A stretch of DNA of 64,000 bases from Cricetomys ansorgei (GCA_026225945.1 JAMJFZ010001074.1:4115001-4179000), one strand, 5' to 3'. Shown: positions 37,727-49,252, counted from the first letter of the stretch. Notes: generated by a model not told the origin, from the letters alone. Made by a program: numbers and translations.

Positions 37727-38280
37727 TGAGCTCCCCCAAATGCACCCAGCAACCTTTAATTGCCAACAATCCCTCAGAAAGCATTGTAATGTTGCTTGAG
37801 ATGTTGTACCTGTTGCTGAACTCAGTCTCGGGTCCTTTGGGGGAGGGGGTGAGCTGGTGCAGAGTCAACAACAGAACACAGACTCCCAGAGTCAGGTAAG
37901 CAGCAGAAGCAGACTCCTTCATTCCAGGAAGAGGGACCCCCCTTTTAAACCCTCTCCCAGCATCCCATTGGCTCCTGGATTGCAGGCTGCTGTTGTGGCT
38001 CTTTTCCATTGGCTTGCTTCTCACCATGTCATTTGTCTCTGGGCCCCTCCGTAGGTTTTCAGGCTGGCTCAGACAGGGGGCCTTCACTGTGCATACATCA
38101 ATGGCTGGCTTAAACTCAAGCATGTCTGGGAATGCCTGGGCATGTCCAGGACCAGCCCTAAGTGGGAGCCCAGCTGCGCATGCGTGCCATGTGTGCATGC
38201 TGTCTGACAAACTACGTGTACATGCTGTTTGGCAAGCCGTACATACATGCTGTTTAGTGGCAGTTGTTGTTCCTACCACA
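37727..38280 (-). mobile_element. Solo ERV LTR, family C
   Basis: 554 bases running TG...CA on the minus strand (TGTGGTAGGAACAACAACTG at its start). On the minus strand two CCAAT boxes (AGCCAATGG at 38006-38014 and AGCCAATGGGA at 37962-37972) precede a TATA-like TTTAAAAGG (37941-37949). An ATTAAA polyadenylation signal (37755-37760) lies about 28 bases before the LTR end. It has no internal region. It retains at least six CpGs, more than the surrounding DNA, suggesting it is younger. The longest open frame of the window (204 codons, minus) runs through it and is incidental. Name unknown; ERVK or ERV1-like organisation. Confidence 0.7.
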
Positions 38281-38284
38281 TGAG

Positions 38285-38880
38285 AACTTCTGATCTCTCA
38301 GTTCAGTCTTTTTCAGATTTTGTGAAGAAAGCCACATCTCCAGTTAATTTATTAATACAATGGCCACATCAAGTTCTGGAGGTATATTTTTGATGCATGT
38401 CTGTCCAACATGGCCTCTTACATTCTTTCTATTCTCTTTCATATTGGTCCCTGAGACTTGAAAATGTTGATATGGTAAAACTACCACATTTAAAAACTAT
38501 CAGCCCATCAATACTTATTCTGTGTACCTTGGTCAGTAATGGGTTTCTTCATTAGCCTCTGCCTGCTGTGGTAAGAAAGTTCTTTGATGAATCTCACAAA
38601 CTACAATAATGATGTAACTGGTAAGCTCTGCCCTCAAGCTAGGCCATGAATGGCATGTCTGAATAACCAACTGCTTTTAGACTTGAATTGGGGACCATTC
38701 TATGAGAAGGAACCCATGCTTAGTTCTTTTTACAAGGTTTAGAATCTGTGGCAGGGAGGTCATAGGTCCTAGGGGAACCTACTACTATTGTTCTGCCTTC
38801 CAAATAGTTTAGATGTTTGTAAACAAAGATTAGTCCTGTGCTTACCCTTTAACAAAAACATAATTTTCAAGAACTGATTC
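38285..38880 (+). mobile_element. RMER1-related rodent repeat
   Basis: CCACATCTCCAGTTAATTTA, GATGCATGTCTGTCCAACAT and GGCCTCTTACATTCTTTCTA followed by TGGTCAGTAATGGGTTTCTT resemble a variant of the repeat at 16440. Name uncertain. Confidence 0.5.
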
Positions 38881-38909
38881 TGGCAAAACTGTCTGCCTGG
38901 GAAAGAAAG

Positions 38910-40080
38910 AAATTAGGACTGCCTCACTTACCTTGTACAAAATCAGTTCAAATCAGATCAATGACATTACTTTTCAACCAGAAACATTGATCTACCAAAA
39001 GAAAAGAAGAAAAACTTTTTAGGACATTGGCATAGGCAAAAAGTTTCTGAAGAGAACACTAATAACAGAAACTATACCCAAGAATTGACAAATCAGATAA
39101 TATGAATATTAAAAGCTTCTATACAAAAGTACAATAAAGTATCAATTGAATACACAGGTCACCTATATAATGGGAGGTGATCTTTACTAGATAATTTAGA
39201 CCAGGTGTTTGTAAAAGAACAAAACCTGCAAAAATTAGCATCCCCAAATCTCTAAACTTTCAGACAGCAATAGGGCAATGATCTGTTTAGACATTTTAGA
39301 GAAGAAATGCAAATGACCAATATATACTTTAAAATTGTCCCCCATATATATTCTTAAACTGTCCCAATTGAGCCATCAGAAAAGTGCAAATGTAACTACG
39401 TTGAGATTCCACCTCACTCCAATTAGAACAGCCATCATCCAGAAAACAAATGACAACCAATAACAGTAAGATGTCAGAAAAGAGAAAGCTTTGCCCTTAT
39501 CACAGTAGATAGGGATATAAGCTAGTACAGCTGCAGTGACAATCAACATGGAGACTTCTCCAAAAGCTAAAAAGACAACCTCTCTATGACCTAGCTATGC
39601 CACTGGACAGACACCAGAGGTCTCTCTACCATCCCACAAAGACACTTCTATGTCTACATGTGTGGATGCTTTGCTTTTGCAATAGCAAGAAAGTAGAATT
39701 AGCCTAAATTTTCCACTACCACATTAATGAATATTGAAATATGGTACATTTTTTAAAAAACGGTCAAATGAAAAATGAAATTATGAAATTTCATAATAAA
39801 TTGGATGGAATTCAAAAATATTAGATGATGTAACCAAAGCTCTGAAAGATAAACATGTTTGTTCTCTCTAGTATATAGATCTTCTTGATATTGAATGCAC
39901 ATATCTAGGTGGGGGCAAAATGAGGATAGGAAACTAGAAGGGGGACCATGTGATTGGCAGAAAAAAATTAGACCTTATAGGAGGGGGTGAGGAATGCAAC
40001 AGAGCAACTTGGAAGAAAGAATACCAGGAATCAAAGTGTACCGAAGGGAGACCAGGAACAGGAAGATGAATGGAGTAAAA
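38910..40080 (+). mobile_element. L1, ORF2 end plus 3' UTR
   Basis: From CTCACTTACCTTGTACAAAA through AGGACATTGGCATAGGC, AAGAATTGACAAATCAGATA, TTGAGATTCCACCTCACTCC and GCTAGTACAGCTGCAGTGAC, the order is that of the last third of ORF2. The 3' UTR follows (AAACTAGAAGGGGGACCATG). Stops and shifts are frequent; a dead, old rodent L1. Confidence 0.8.
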
Positions 40081-40874
40081 ATAAACTGTATCAAAAGCCA
40101 AGAGGAGACCTGCTACATTTTAAACGAATTTTTGAAAGTAAAAAAGCATGTATGCATCTACCCAAGCGGTGTATTCTATATTTGAAATACTTAATACGTA
40201 TAGGTCTAATATTTTTTCATGAGTTTCCACTATTAAATGCATGTGTGACTAGTGAATATCAACAATAATTTTCCATTTAAAACATAAATATAAACTGCAT
40301 ATGTGCAAGGTATAGACTCCCAGTACTAACATGGTTATCGCTGATGTACTTTGATGAGGCTATAGATGGCATCTGTCTTCTCACACTAAACTTTTTCTCT
40401 TGGGTTCTGTATCTTGTCTATCATTTCTTTCAAAAATCTGACTTCTCAACAATCCTAACTCTTAAATTTTTTTTCTCTAAAAATTCCTGTTCTTAAAGAA
40501 TCAACATATTTCTTCTTGACAGAAATAACTATTAAAAATGAAATTATCCAGGTGATAGGAGAGTCCACAAGTGAGCACTGTGGATTAAATTAATACCTGA
40601 CACCTGTCACCTTACAAAATCCACAGAGATCACCTTGTGTGCTAGGTTATCTTCCTAGTTAGAGAGTTGGATTTAAAGAGTCTGACAGCTATTATCTTTC
40701 AATATCTGTAGCATAAATAAACCTTGGCTGATTTTATGCTACTTCGATATCAGTGCACAGAGGAATTTTATATTAGTGCACACACATACACACACACATA
40801 TACACACACACATTAACACAGTCTTTACATTTCATAGATACAATAAGATCAAATGATTTACAAGACATACATTC
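40081..40874. other. Anonymous DNA with CA repeat
   Basis: No gene recognised. A CA-rich microsatellite lies at 40779-40812. The 93- and 63-codon overlapping frames at 39987-40268 start inside L1 sequence. Confidence 0.4.
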
Positions 40875-41310
40875 TGGGATGAATTGTGTGCACCTCTGCA
40901 ACCAATTGCTGAAGACAGGACCTCTTCAGTGTTAGTATCTGTAGGCAGGAACTTAAGGAGGTGAGTACGTTTGGATGAGTCATGAGGTGACTGGGGGTAC
41001 TTCTTATGAAATTTATGGCCTTACAAGAGCAAGAAGATAACAGATATCTCTCCTTCTATCACTCTCTGTGTCTGTCTCCTATTCTCCATCTTTCCCTTGT
41101 TATCATTCTCCCTGGCTTGCTGCCTACTTTACAGAATCCTGTGGAATAAAATATAAGAAGACTCTTCATAAGAAATTAGATCTATTAATACATTTGGAGT
41201 TTTGGATTCCCCATCAAATCCAGGCAACACCAATAAATATGCCCATGTGGACAATGGATAGAGAGAAGCCCAGGAGGTCTAACCATAATAAAAGAGCTTT
41301 ATGTAACTGA
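40875..41310 (-). mobile_element. Ancient mammalian LTR-like repeat
   Basis: GATGAATTGTGTGCACCTCT, AGACAGGACCTCTTCAGTG and TTATGGCCTTACAAGAGCAA resemble the opposite orientation of the family at 25290, 42955 and 49510. Decayed. Confidence 0.4.
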
Positions 41311-41987
41311 GGATAGCTAGGAGGGGGAAAGGTGGTTTTTGCCCAGGAAAGAATGCATCAATTAGTTGTCTATTGTCAAATGGTCAACTCTGAAAACATA
41401 CATACAAGTAACACTAAGTTACTTATATTAATATTAATTAATATAAAGACTAAGTACTTTATATTATACACACACACACACATATGCAATAACAATTAAT
41501 GTAAGAAGAGGCTATAGATTTGAATGAGAATGGGGAATAGTGTATGGAAGTATTTGAAGAGACAAATGTTGTGATTCTTTTATAGTCTCAATTGTCTTTT
41601 CAATTATGTTATCTATTATGAGGAATTTAAGCAACTTGAACAGATCAAAAAGACACAGATCATTTTCAAGTATTGTAAGTTATCAGGGGCAGTTAATTTA
41701 ATTTTTTTCCTTCATCTTCATAGTAGCACCCTTGAGATATCTGCACCTTCTGTGTCATGATCTCCCCTAGATATACAGTAGAAGCACTACCTGGAAATAT
41801 ATGGATTTCAAATACACATCCCTCAGCTCATAGGTCTCCATGGTCATACATATAGCTGCCTTCTTAATTTGAATGTTTAGAAGATACCTGAAACACATAT
41901 AAAATAACTCATTGTTTGTTTGTTTTCCCTATAAGAAACTCTCTCATTACAGGCTGTAATTTTCCTGCACAGTTTATGATATTAACG

Positions 41988-42480
41988 TGTAGAGAAATAA
42001 GCCTGCGTGAAAGCTATGAAGGGTCTATATTCCACAGGTCTTTTTGAAGAATCACATTCAGAGGCCTGTGTGCTCTAGATACAATGTAGAAAGAATGTTA
42101 AGAATATTAGACACACCTTTAATCCCAGTATTCAGAAAGGAGTGTTAGCAAATACCTTTAATCCCAGCATACAGAAGGCAGTGGTGACAGTGATGTCTGA
42201 TGTGATTCAGTGAAGGACAGGCAAAGTGACTACTCAGAGGAAGAGAAGGCAGAATGAGTCAGAGTGAGAAAATGCCCAATTCTCCTGATACAAAGACAGA
42301 CTCTCAGAGCAGAGTCAGTTACAGAAGAGTCAGTTACAGCAGTCAGTTATAACAGGCAGTATGAGGAGAGCAGTCTGAAGCAGGTAGGCTAAGAGAATGA
42401 CAAAGAGACTCAGTAGGGCTTAGTAGAAGTCAATATCAGATGGAAAAGTGAGTCTGTTTGAAGCCAATCAGAGCAGACAG
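41988..42480 (+). mobile_element. ERV LTR, family A, U3 part
   Basis: Starts TGTAGAGAAATAAGCCTGCG, the same LTR start as the reverse complement of the end of 58194-59196. It then has GTGAAAGCTATGAAGGGTCT, two B1 heads in tandem (ACACCTTTAATCCCAGTATT and ATACCTTTAATCCCAGCATA) and the AGTCAGTTACAGAAGAGTCA-type tract. It breaks off near 42480 before the R/U5 part. Confidence 0.75.
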
Positions 42481-42654
42481 AAAGTTAGGCAGAATCTGCC
42501 AGAGTCTACATCATTCCTGCTTTCCATTCCTCTTTCCAATCTCTTCCATATATCCCTCCTTGACCCTTTTCAAATTTCAATTTCATGTCTTCTTGGGTTT
42601 CAGATATCTAATCTGCTTCAGACTTAAATTAGAAAAGCATTGAGGTCTTATTGC

Positions 42655-42800
42655 AGACCTATGAATTAGGCATTATTCTTATCAACTAGGTGAAGAGACT
42701 TAATGATTAGATGCATGAAAGATGTCCAGTGTCACCAAGCTGATAGAAAGCTAACAGATGAGAGTCCATGATTCAACCCAAAGTCTGTCATGAGCTAATA
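42655..42800 (+). mobile_element. MIR SINE
   Basis: TTAGGCATTATTCTTATCAA, GGTGAAGAGACTTAATGATT, GTGTCACCAAGCTGATAG and TCAACCCAAAGTCTGTC follow the MIR order. Confidence 0.65.
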
Positions 42801-42954
42801 ACCGTCTGTCTCCATGGAAGTGAGACCATCTCAACCCTCTACTAGAAGGCCCTCACTAACAAGTATTCAAACTCTTAATTTTTGGCGGGTTTTGTTTTCT
42901 CAGTGTAAATAAAGGGCATGTATCCAATATTTGTTTGAAATGTTCTAAATTATG

Positions 42955-43290
42955 AACCATTGAATTAATTTCCTAAAGATGTACTATAAAATTACTATGA
43001 ATTAGGTGTGCTAACATAAAAGACATTTGTTTTTCTAAAGCTATTGTAGAGTCCAGGAGTTCAAAGTCAAAACATTGAGGCATCTGTACTCCATCAGGAC
43101 TCTTTGTGGGTAGGGAAGGAGATCTATTATGGACTTTGCTCATTTCTGCTGGCCAGCAGCCTTTCCTAATTTCCTTATCCTGTGATTATGTAACTCTGGT
43201 CTCTGATACTTTCTTTATATTAGCTTCTGATTTTTTGTATGTCCTTGAATTCTCCTTTTGTACATGCTTTCTCTTCTGTCTTTCATAAAG
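42955..43290 (+). mobile_element. Ancient mammalian LTR-like repeat
   Basis: CCAGGAGTTCAAAGTCAAAA, AGGCATCTGTACTCCATCAG and a T-rich distal part fit the family also seen at 25290 and 49510. Weakly preserved. Confidence 0.4.
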
Positions 43291-43324
43291 TCATCAAATT
43301 TAAAATATTTTTAGATGTCTGGTG

Positions 43325-43400
43325 CCCTAATAGTTGAATAAAGGGACTTGCTGTTAAGGCTGATTACCTAAATTTGATCCAAAAAATACATTTAGAAGAG
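43325..43400 (+). mobile_element. B2/B3 SINE head
   Basis: GAATAAAGGGACTTGCTGTT, AAGGCTGATTACCTAAATTT and GATCC match the tRNA-derived head including the B-box region. 3' truncated. Confidence 0.6.
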
Positions 43401-43686
43401 GTTCTAATATGCATATCAGTACTGATATATTTATTTGATTTTGTGTTCATGTTTGTGTGTCTATCAGTTTATATGTGTGATATTGGCATGTTTTTCCTCT
43501 TCTGCATGTGGTGTTTTTGGATACTTTCAAATTTAGGTAAAGTAATATCCATAAATTTATGAATTTGAGGCATGTATTTCTCTTTTGGGTGGACACTCTT
43601 TGGATCATTACACTTTCCAAACTCACACTGGGTATTTAAACACCATTATTAGCATCTAAGCACCCTGGCTTTTCTCCCATTCCTAG

Positions 43687-43785
43687 GCGATGACAAGTTT
43701 GCCCTTTTTCATTGCCTTTGTAATGACTTTAATAGTCTATCTGATTCTTATTAATCAGATTCCAGATAAAGTATCCCTGATTCAG
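43687..43785 (+). other. Candidate exon encoding a membrane segment
   Basis: A 99-base open stretch lies between a strong acceptor (CTTTTCTCCCATTCCTAG, ending 43686) and a strong donor (CAG|GTAAGC, 43783-43791). A plausible branch site (CATCTAAGC) lies upstream. The length is exactly 33 codons and open in phase 0. The reading AMTSLPFFIAFVMTLIVYLI is a hydrophobic membrane-type segment, followed by a polar IPDKVS stretch. An ATG lies three bases inside, so it could also be a first coding exon. No neighbouring exon was found and I do not recognise the protein. T-rich DNA makes hydrophobic frames common, so chance remains a serious alternative. Confidence 0.25.
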
Positions 43786-43926
43786 GTAAGCTTACCTTCC
43801 CATGCAAACAGTTGTAGGTACTTGTCACATCACATCAATTTGTTTAAATTATGTACAATTTCACATTGTCACCTGTTATGTTTATTTTCTAATTATTTCT
43901 TATTTAGTCATTTATTCATTTATTAG

Positions 43927-44749
43927 ATTTTTTTTTCACTTTCAGAAATAAAGGTGTAATAAAAATTGTTACCGTCTTTATTTGGTTAAGGAGCGTTAGA
44001 GACTAATATTTGAATGAATTCTTAAATAAGTTATCTAATGAATTTTTTGTTGGCAAAGAATTATATAGTCTGTCCCTCAGGAGTGGAGTGCCAGCATGGT
44101 GTCTAGCTATTAACATAAGGGGAAATACAATAATTGCCTTCTGCATTGCTGAGAAATGGTTGTAAGTATGCTTTTCTTCTGGGGCACCGCAGTGGCAGAG
44201 GGGCAGGGACTGATTAGCTCTCTGCATCAAAGCATATCCTGATGGAAAAAAAGATTGCAAGGTATAATTCTAAACTGAATTTGTATTCTCCATTGTTTTG
44301 CTTTCCAAGGTGGACAAGGAGAAATTAAATCTAACAAAACGAGATTTAATTGTGAGAGTATAAAAGAACAAATGTTCATGATCCGGTAATGTCACTGTGC
44401 ACATTTATGGGTAAATTAAATGTCCTTCTTTTAACTTGTAAGTTTCAGAGCTTCTTTGATCCTCAAACCCACCTCTCTTAATCTCTCTCCACTTGTATGT
44501 AGTAAATTTAAGCCAACTACATGACTTCCTAAGAAAATCAAGACTACACGGGTTCCTAATAGTGACTAAGACAGTGCCCAACAGGATGGAACTCTGAAGG
44601 AATTTATTTTATCCAAATACTGTAAAAGAGAGATAATTCATAATACATATTAATAAAAACAGATGACATTAGAAACATGTTATCTAAAAGTTTTCACGCT
44701 TTTTTTTCTTATGTGAAAATTATATTATCATGACATTTGACATGGAGCA
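43927..44749. other. Anonymous DNA
   Basis: No repeat or gene recognised. An 85-codon minus frame (44003-44260) lacks motifs. Confidence 0.4.
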
Positions 44750-45262
44750 GAGCTCAGAATGCCTTCAAAGAAGAAGGGTAGGGAATGCAGGGACCAGAGT
44801 GGTCTAGGACACCAGGAGAACAAGCCCCATGGATTCAACTATCCAGGATGATTAGGGGCTCACAGAGACTGAAGCAGCAGACATGCAGCTTGTAGGGTCT
44901 CCTACATACATTTTATGGTTGTCTGAATTTGTGTTCTCATAGAACTTCTACAAGTGTGGATGTGGTTGGGGGGAGGTCTCTGACCCTTTTAACCACTCCT
45001 GAGACCCTTTTCCTCCTGCTGGGTTGACTTTTCCAGCCTTGACATAGGGGCTCATGCCTTGCCTTGTCCCATTTTGTTATGGCCTACTTGAAGAGTAACT
45101 CTGGGAGGTGTGCTTTTTTTCTGAGGGAAAGCTAGGGTGGAGGTTGGAATGGATCTGGAGAAAATGGGGATGGGGGAGCTGAGAAGGGTAGAGGAGGTTG
45201 AGGGTTTGGATGCATTATATGGGAGAAGAAAAAATAAAGTATAAAAGAAATTTTAAAAATTA
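44750..45262 (+). mobile_element. L1 (Lx-type) 3' UTR
   Basis: GGGGCTCACAGAGACTGAAG, CAGCAGACATGCAGCTTG, TACATTTTATGGTTGTCTGA, TCTCTGACCCTTTTAACCAC, CTGCTGGGTTGACTTTTCC and a G-rich end before an A-rich tail are the rodent L1 3' UTR in order. The minus frame 45132-45380 is antisense to it. Confidence 0.85.
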
Positions 45263-45290
45263 AAATTTTAAAAATATTCCAAAGAGTTAT

Positions 45291-45292
<2 letters not shown>

Positions 45293-45339
<47 letters not shown>
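45293..45339. repeat. (AT)n microsatellite
   Basis: About 23 AT units, just past the A-rich tail of the L1. Confidence 0.95.
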
Positions 45340-45344
<5 letters not shown>

Positions 45345-45688
45345 ATAACTATAAACATATGGCTTCATATATATGTGCATACATTTTCATATGTATAATA
45401 CTACAGGACAGAAATAGATCTTGGCATGGATAAATTGAATATAATTAGTCCTTTAACAGTATATTGATTTCAACTACTAAACTAGGAATACAAATTAAAT
45501 AAGAAAAAAGAAAAGATAACATGCAACTACCCAAACTCCTTAGTTTTGATGCTGGAGTGAGAAATTATTTTTCATTTTTGTCCACATATACTCTCTGGCA
45601 AAAAGTAGTGACTCAATCAAATGTCACTGGATTATAAGATCTGTAAGGATGAAAATTGTAAATATTTAAAGTTACATTAAAAGTAACC

Positions 45689-46004
45689 TGTTGGAGAAGT
45701 TTATTTTAGTTAACTTAAATTGTTTTGTGCACTGTTGGAGGAAGGGCTGCCTAGGCCTTGGCATTTTATATTGTCTGCAGGTGTTGGCTTTATGTAAAAG
45801 ATATCTGATTGCTCATGATTGGCACGTGCTATCAATAGAACATCTGAGGAGCTTAAGTATCAATAAAAACCCCTAAGATGAGATTCTCGTTGTTCCATTC
45901 TCCAATATGCTGCTTGACATGATGGTGATTCTCTCTACTGAGGTCTGGCAGGGTTTGTACTTATGAATATGCTTCCTTGTTTCTCTTGGTGAGCCCACAC
46001 AGTG
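45689..46004 (+). mobile_element. ERV-like LTR, family B, copy 2
   Basis: Begins TGTTGGAGAAGTTTATTTTA and ends GAGCCCACACAGTG, aligning end to end with 35798-36093. Shared blocks are GGGCTGCCTAGGCCTTGGC, TTGTCTGCAGGTGTTGGC, CAATAAAAACCCCTAAG and CTGAGGTCTGGCAGGGTTTG. It is flanked by GTAACC (45683-45688) and GTAACA (46005-46010), a 6-base target duplication with one mismatch, which suits a class II ERV. The CA end has decayed to TG. The 61-codon frame here is incidental. Confidence 0.7.
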
Positions 46005-46484
46005 GTAACAACTATAGGAACCCCAGTTACGTGTTATAATTTTGAATAAATAAAGAGCAATGAAAAATTATTTCTCCAACTCTTTTACTGCTTATGAAAT
46101 ATTTCTACAGATTCAAAAAAACATTTCCATATTAAGAAGAACATAACATAGACTGCCTGAAAGCCATGTTGGCTCTACAAAAATGCTGACATATTCAGAA
46201 TGACTAGAATTCCAGAAATCATTGTTCAGTATTGAAATGCCTTGAACATTCATTTCACTTGTAGCCAAGGATAGTGTGAAGTAACTGACCTCCAGATGCG
46301 TGAATTCCCTGTGTTGTAGTGAACATGGCTGTAGCTCAGATTGACTTCATTCACATTCAGGTGCTACCGCCCTGAGACATGCTGTGGGGAAACATTTTCA
46401 AGTGGACTTTCACCATAATAATTTGTAGCAGTAAGGTAAAAGATTAAGGATACTATCTCTACATTGAATATTCACTGTCTACAC

Positions 46485-46595
46485 ATTCTTCTAATGCTGT
46501 GTGTATGTAGGTTTATATTCATTTAACTCTCAAAAATCCAATGATATAAATAATATTATCTCCTCATTGTACAGTATAGAACAATACCATTTACT
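46485..46595 (+). mobile_element. MIR SINE
   Basis: CATTTAACTCTCAAAAATCC, ATATAAATAATATTATCTCC, TCATTGTACAGTATAGAAC follow the MIR middle section. Confidence 0.6.
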
Positions 46596-47864
46596 TTGAA
46601 TTGTTGGCATAACTACATATATGAATATATATATATATGGATACATATATATATGTGTGTATATATATGTGTGTATATATATATATATATATTTTAAATT
46701 TCCTACTATGTAAATTTATCAAATATAGATAATCCTATTTATTCAAGGGCAGGTATAATTTTATTCTTTTGAAAACTCTTCTCCCCTTTTCCTCTCAAAC
46801 ATCAACACATTACTTCTTCAGCCCTTCATTATGCCTTTGTTTTGTCCCTCTTCTTTCTTCTCTTTGGTAAGGTAACCATCCCATTAAGAATTACTTTCCC
46901 ATCAGTCACTATCTTAGCAAAGACAGCACTTGGTGTTGACCTTAGTGGCTCTCCTTGGCTTGCCACTGGGGATGGTTGTAAGCACTGTAAAGTAACCCGG
47001 CCAATTCTTGAAGTAAAGGAAAGCACCATAGACTTGTCACTGAGAGCCTGACCTCTACTAGTGTCCAAAAATTCTTTTTTTTCCTCTTACGTAAACATCA
47101 TTTGACACACAGATATTAAGTTATGTATAACTAAGTTAAAGTTACTGATTTTTGATAGAGATTAGGTTTTCATTTTGGATAATTTACTATGGTTTCAAAC
47201 AGTTAATTCAATTACACCCTAGATTTGACTGAGATTATTTTTTAAATATATTCATATTTTTTCATATTAAGATTATGGATTTTTGAGAACTGTGCAGGCA
47301 CTTTCTACAGAGTAGAGTTATTTTGTGTCCATTTTCTCTCCTTTGGAATTCTACTTCTGAGAAATCAATAGAGAAATAATTCTTGACTTACAAACTTCAA
47401 CTTTGCAAAAGGAATCTTTCTAGAAATACATACTGTTGCATAATTCAAAAGTACCCCAAAAGTTGGCTTGAACATCAAAAAAATCACACATGGAATAACC
47501 CCCATGCTGTGAGTCAGGCAGAAATAATGTAGTGATTGAAAATTCTAAAGGATGAGCCTGTTTTCCCAGCACAGCTTCTAAGTCACACATATCATACACA
47601 TAGCTTGTCATCTGTGTATCATCAATCCCATGGGGACATGTGAGCTATTGGCATAGTCTAAGTGAGGATTTTGAAATCTATGTATTTAAAGATATATTGT
47701 ATAGGTTTGAGGATTTGGAAAAGAAATTAAACTGATGTTCCATTTTTGAAGGCAAAAGTTGGGATGTTACTTGAATTATTGATTTGAATCTTTTATAGAC
47801 TTCTGATCACTTTTTTAACTTGTGTGTGTGTGGAGGGGTGTTGTGGGGGGGACATATGTATGTG
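46596..47864. other. Anonymous DNA with overlapping open frames
   Basis: Apart from the simple repeat at its left, no repeat was recognised. Positions 46829-47068 are open on both strands (79 codons minus, 69 plus). The minus reading ends in the basic stretch PKRRKKRDKTK. I see no homology I can name; a decayed retrocopy or unlisted repeat is possible. Confidence 0.3.
46625..46692. repeat. TA/TG dinucleotide-rich stretch
   Basis: Interrupted ATAT and GTGT runs; polymorphic-type simple sequence. Confidence 0.9.
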
Positions 47865-48042
47865 CAATTCATAGTCACATACGTGCATATGTGTGCATGT
47901 CCAAGGTGGATGTCACATGCCTTTTTCCATATCTCCTCAGTTTATGTGCTGAATCTGTCTCTCATTGAACAATGAGCTCTCCAATGCATAATAATCTAGC
48001 TAGATGACTTGCTCGGGGGACACTGTGTCTCTATCTCCCAAC
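47865..48042 (-). mobile_element. B4/RSINE-type SINE
   Basis: GTGTGCATGTCCAAGGTGGA, TGTCACATGCCTTTTTCC, TGTCTCTCATTGAACAATGA and GAGCTC match the reverse-strand composite SINE, as at 24930. Confidence 0.65.
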
Positions 48043-48050
48043 TATTCACT

Positions 48051-48056
48051 GTGTGT

Positions 48057-48092
<36 letters not shown>
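48051..48092. repeat. (TG)n microsatellite
   Basis: About twenty TG units with one interruption; the usual tail of the B3-type SINE that follows. Confidence 0.95.
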
Positions 48093-48094
<2 letters not shown>

Positions 48095-48242
48095 TTAACA
48101 GACTGTTCATGCAAGAACACATGTAGATGTCAGAGGACAACTTGTAGAAGTTGGTTCTCTTCTTACACCATATGAGTACTAGGGATCTAAATAACTCAGG
48201 CTGTCAAGATTGGCTGCAGGCAACTATACTCACTGAGCCAAC
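48093..48242 (-). mobile_element. B3-type SINE
   Basis: TGTCAGAGGACAACTTGTAG, AAGTTGGTTCTCTTCTTACA, CACCATATGAGTACTAGGGA and ATACTCACTGAGCCAACTTG are the reverse complement of the B3 body and head. Confidence 0.85.
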
Positions 48243-49149
48243 TTGTCATGTGTTGGTGACTATACCACCATGGCAGGACAGGTAAACTGCTTGACAAGGC
48301 TTCCAGTTGCTGCCACGCTAAGGAGATAGTTCCCCTTTCATTTCTTTCTGCTGCACGGTTACTGATAGTCTTTTTGGTCATGGTGTCTGTTTTGCTTATT
48401 GGTAAGATTAAAAATAATCCTTAGTTCAGCTCTTACTAACTGGAAGAGAGACACACATTGTAGAAAACAAGGACATGGTGATTCTAGCAGTAAAAGTAAA
48501 TAATCATCTCACTGACCCTTAAGTGCAAGATGCCCTAAGTATGCGTGAGAGTTGTTTCCTGCCTTATATCGCTGACCTGATATACACAGAGAATGAAAGA
48601 GTTGTATGACAATATTATTCCTGGCATAAAATGCACTGACTCCCCAGTAAAGTCAGGGGCCAGGATAAGGGAGTTACTATATCTGGAAAGACAAGAGCAC
48701 ATTGGTAATCACCCCTGAGACTGTAAAGTAAAATCTAATAGTCTGCTCATACTTTAGTAAAAATAAAGTTTCCAGTTTGATTTCGTAACCCATGATGCCA
48801 GCCTGAAGCTGATCCCTAGCTACGTGATCTGCTTCTGAAAATGAAAAGCTAAGCAATCAATAACTTACATGATTAATGTGATGTTGTTGGAGAAAAAGAA
48901 ACAAAAAACAACTCTATGTAATGCAATAACTGGATGATTTTGAAAAAAGTTGTGTACAAAATAAAAACCTGGGTGATCTCGGCCAAGAGCGAATAACTCC
49001 CCGGCTAAATCTTTTTGCCAGCTTTCACTTTAACAGGCACGCCTCCATCTCTTCTTTCCCGTCACTGATTCATTCATCCCTTCCTCGGGTTCTTCCCTGA
49101 CCCTCGTCCTCCAGTTGCTGAGGCTGGACTGCAGCAGTCAGGCCCCTAT
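48243..49149. other. Anonymous DNA
   Basis: No repeat or gene recognised; a 61-codon minus frame at 48196-48381 overlaps the SINE head. Confidence 0.4.
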
Positions 49150-49252
49150 TTTTGATTTGTTTGTTTGTTTTTTAAATGAGTGCTGGGCACTCAAACTCTA
49201 GACCTTATATTTGTGGGACAAATACTCTACCCGCTAAATAGTCTCCCCAGCT
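49150..49252 (-). mobile_element. ID/B4 SINE head
   Basis: GAGTGCTGGGCACTCAAACT, GGACAAATACTCTACCCGCT and TAGTCTCCCCAGC are the reverse complement of the ID-type head. Confidence 0.65.

Noticed and set aside
37665..38279. Longest open frame in the window (204 codons, minus) as a gene
   Set aside because: It runs end to end through the family C LTR and covers its CCAAT, TATA and polyadenylation signals. It has no recognisable domain.
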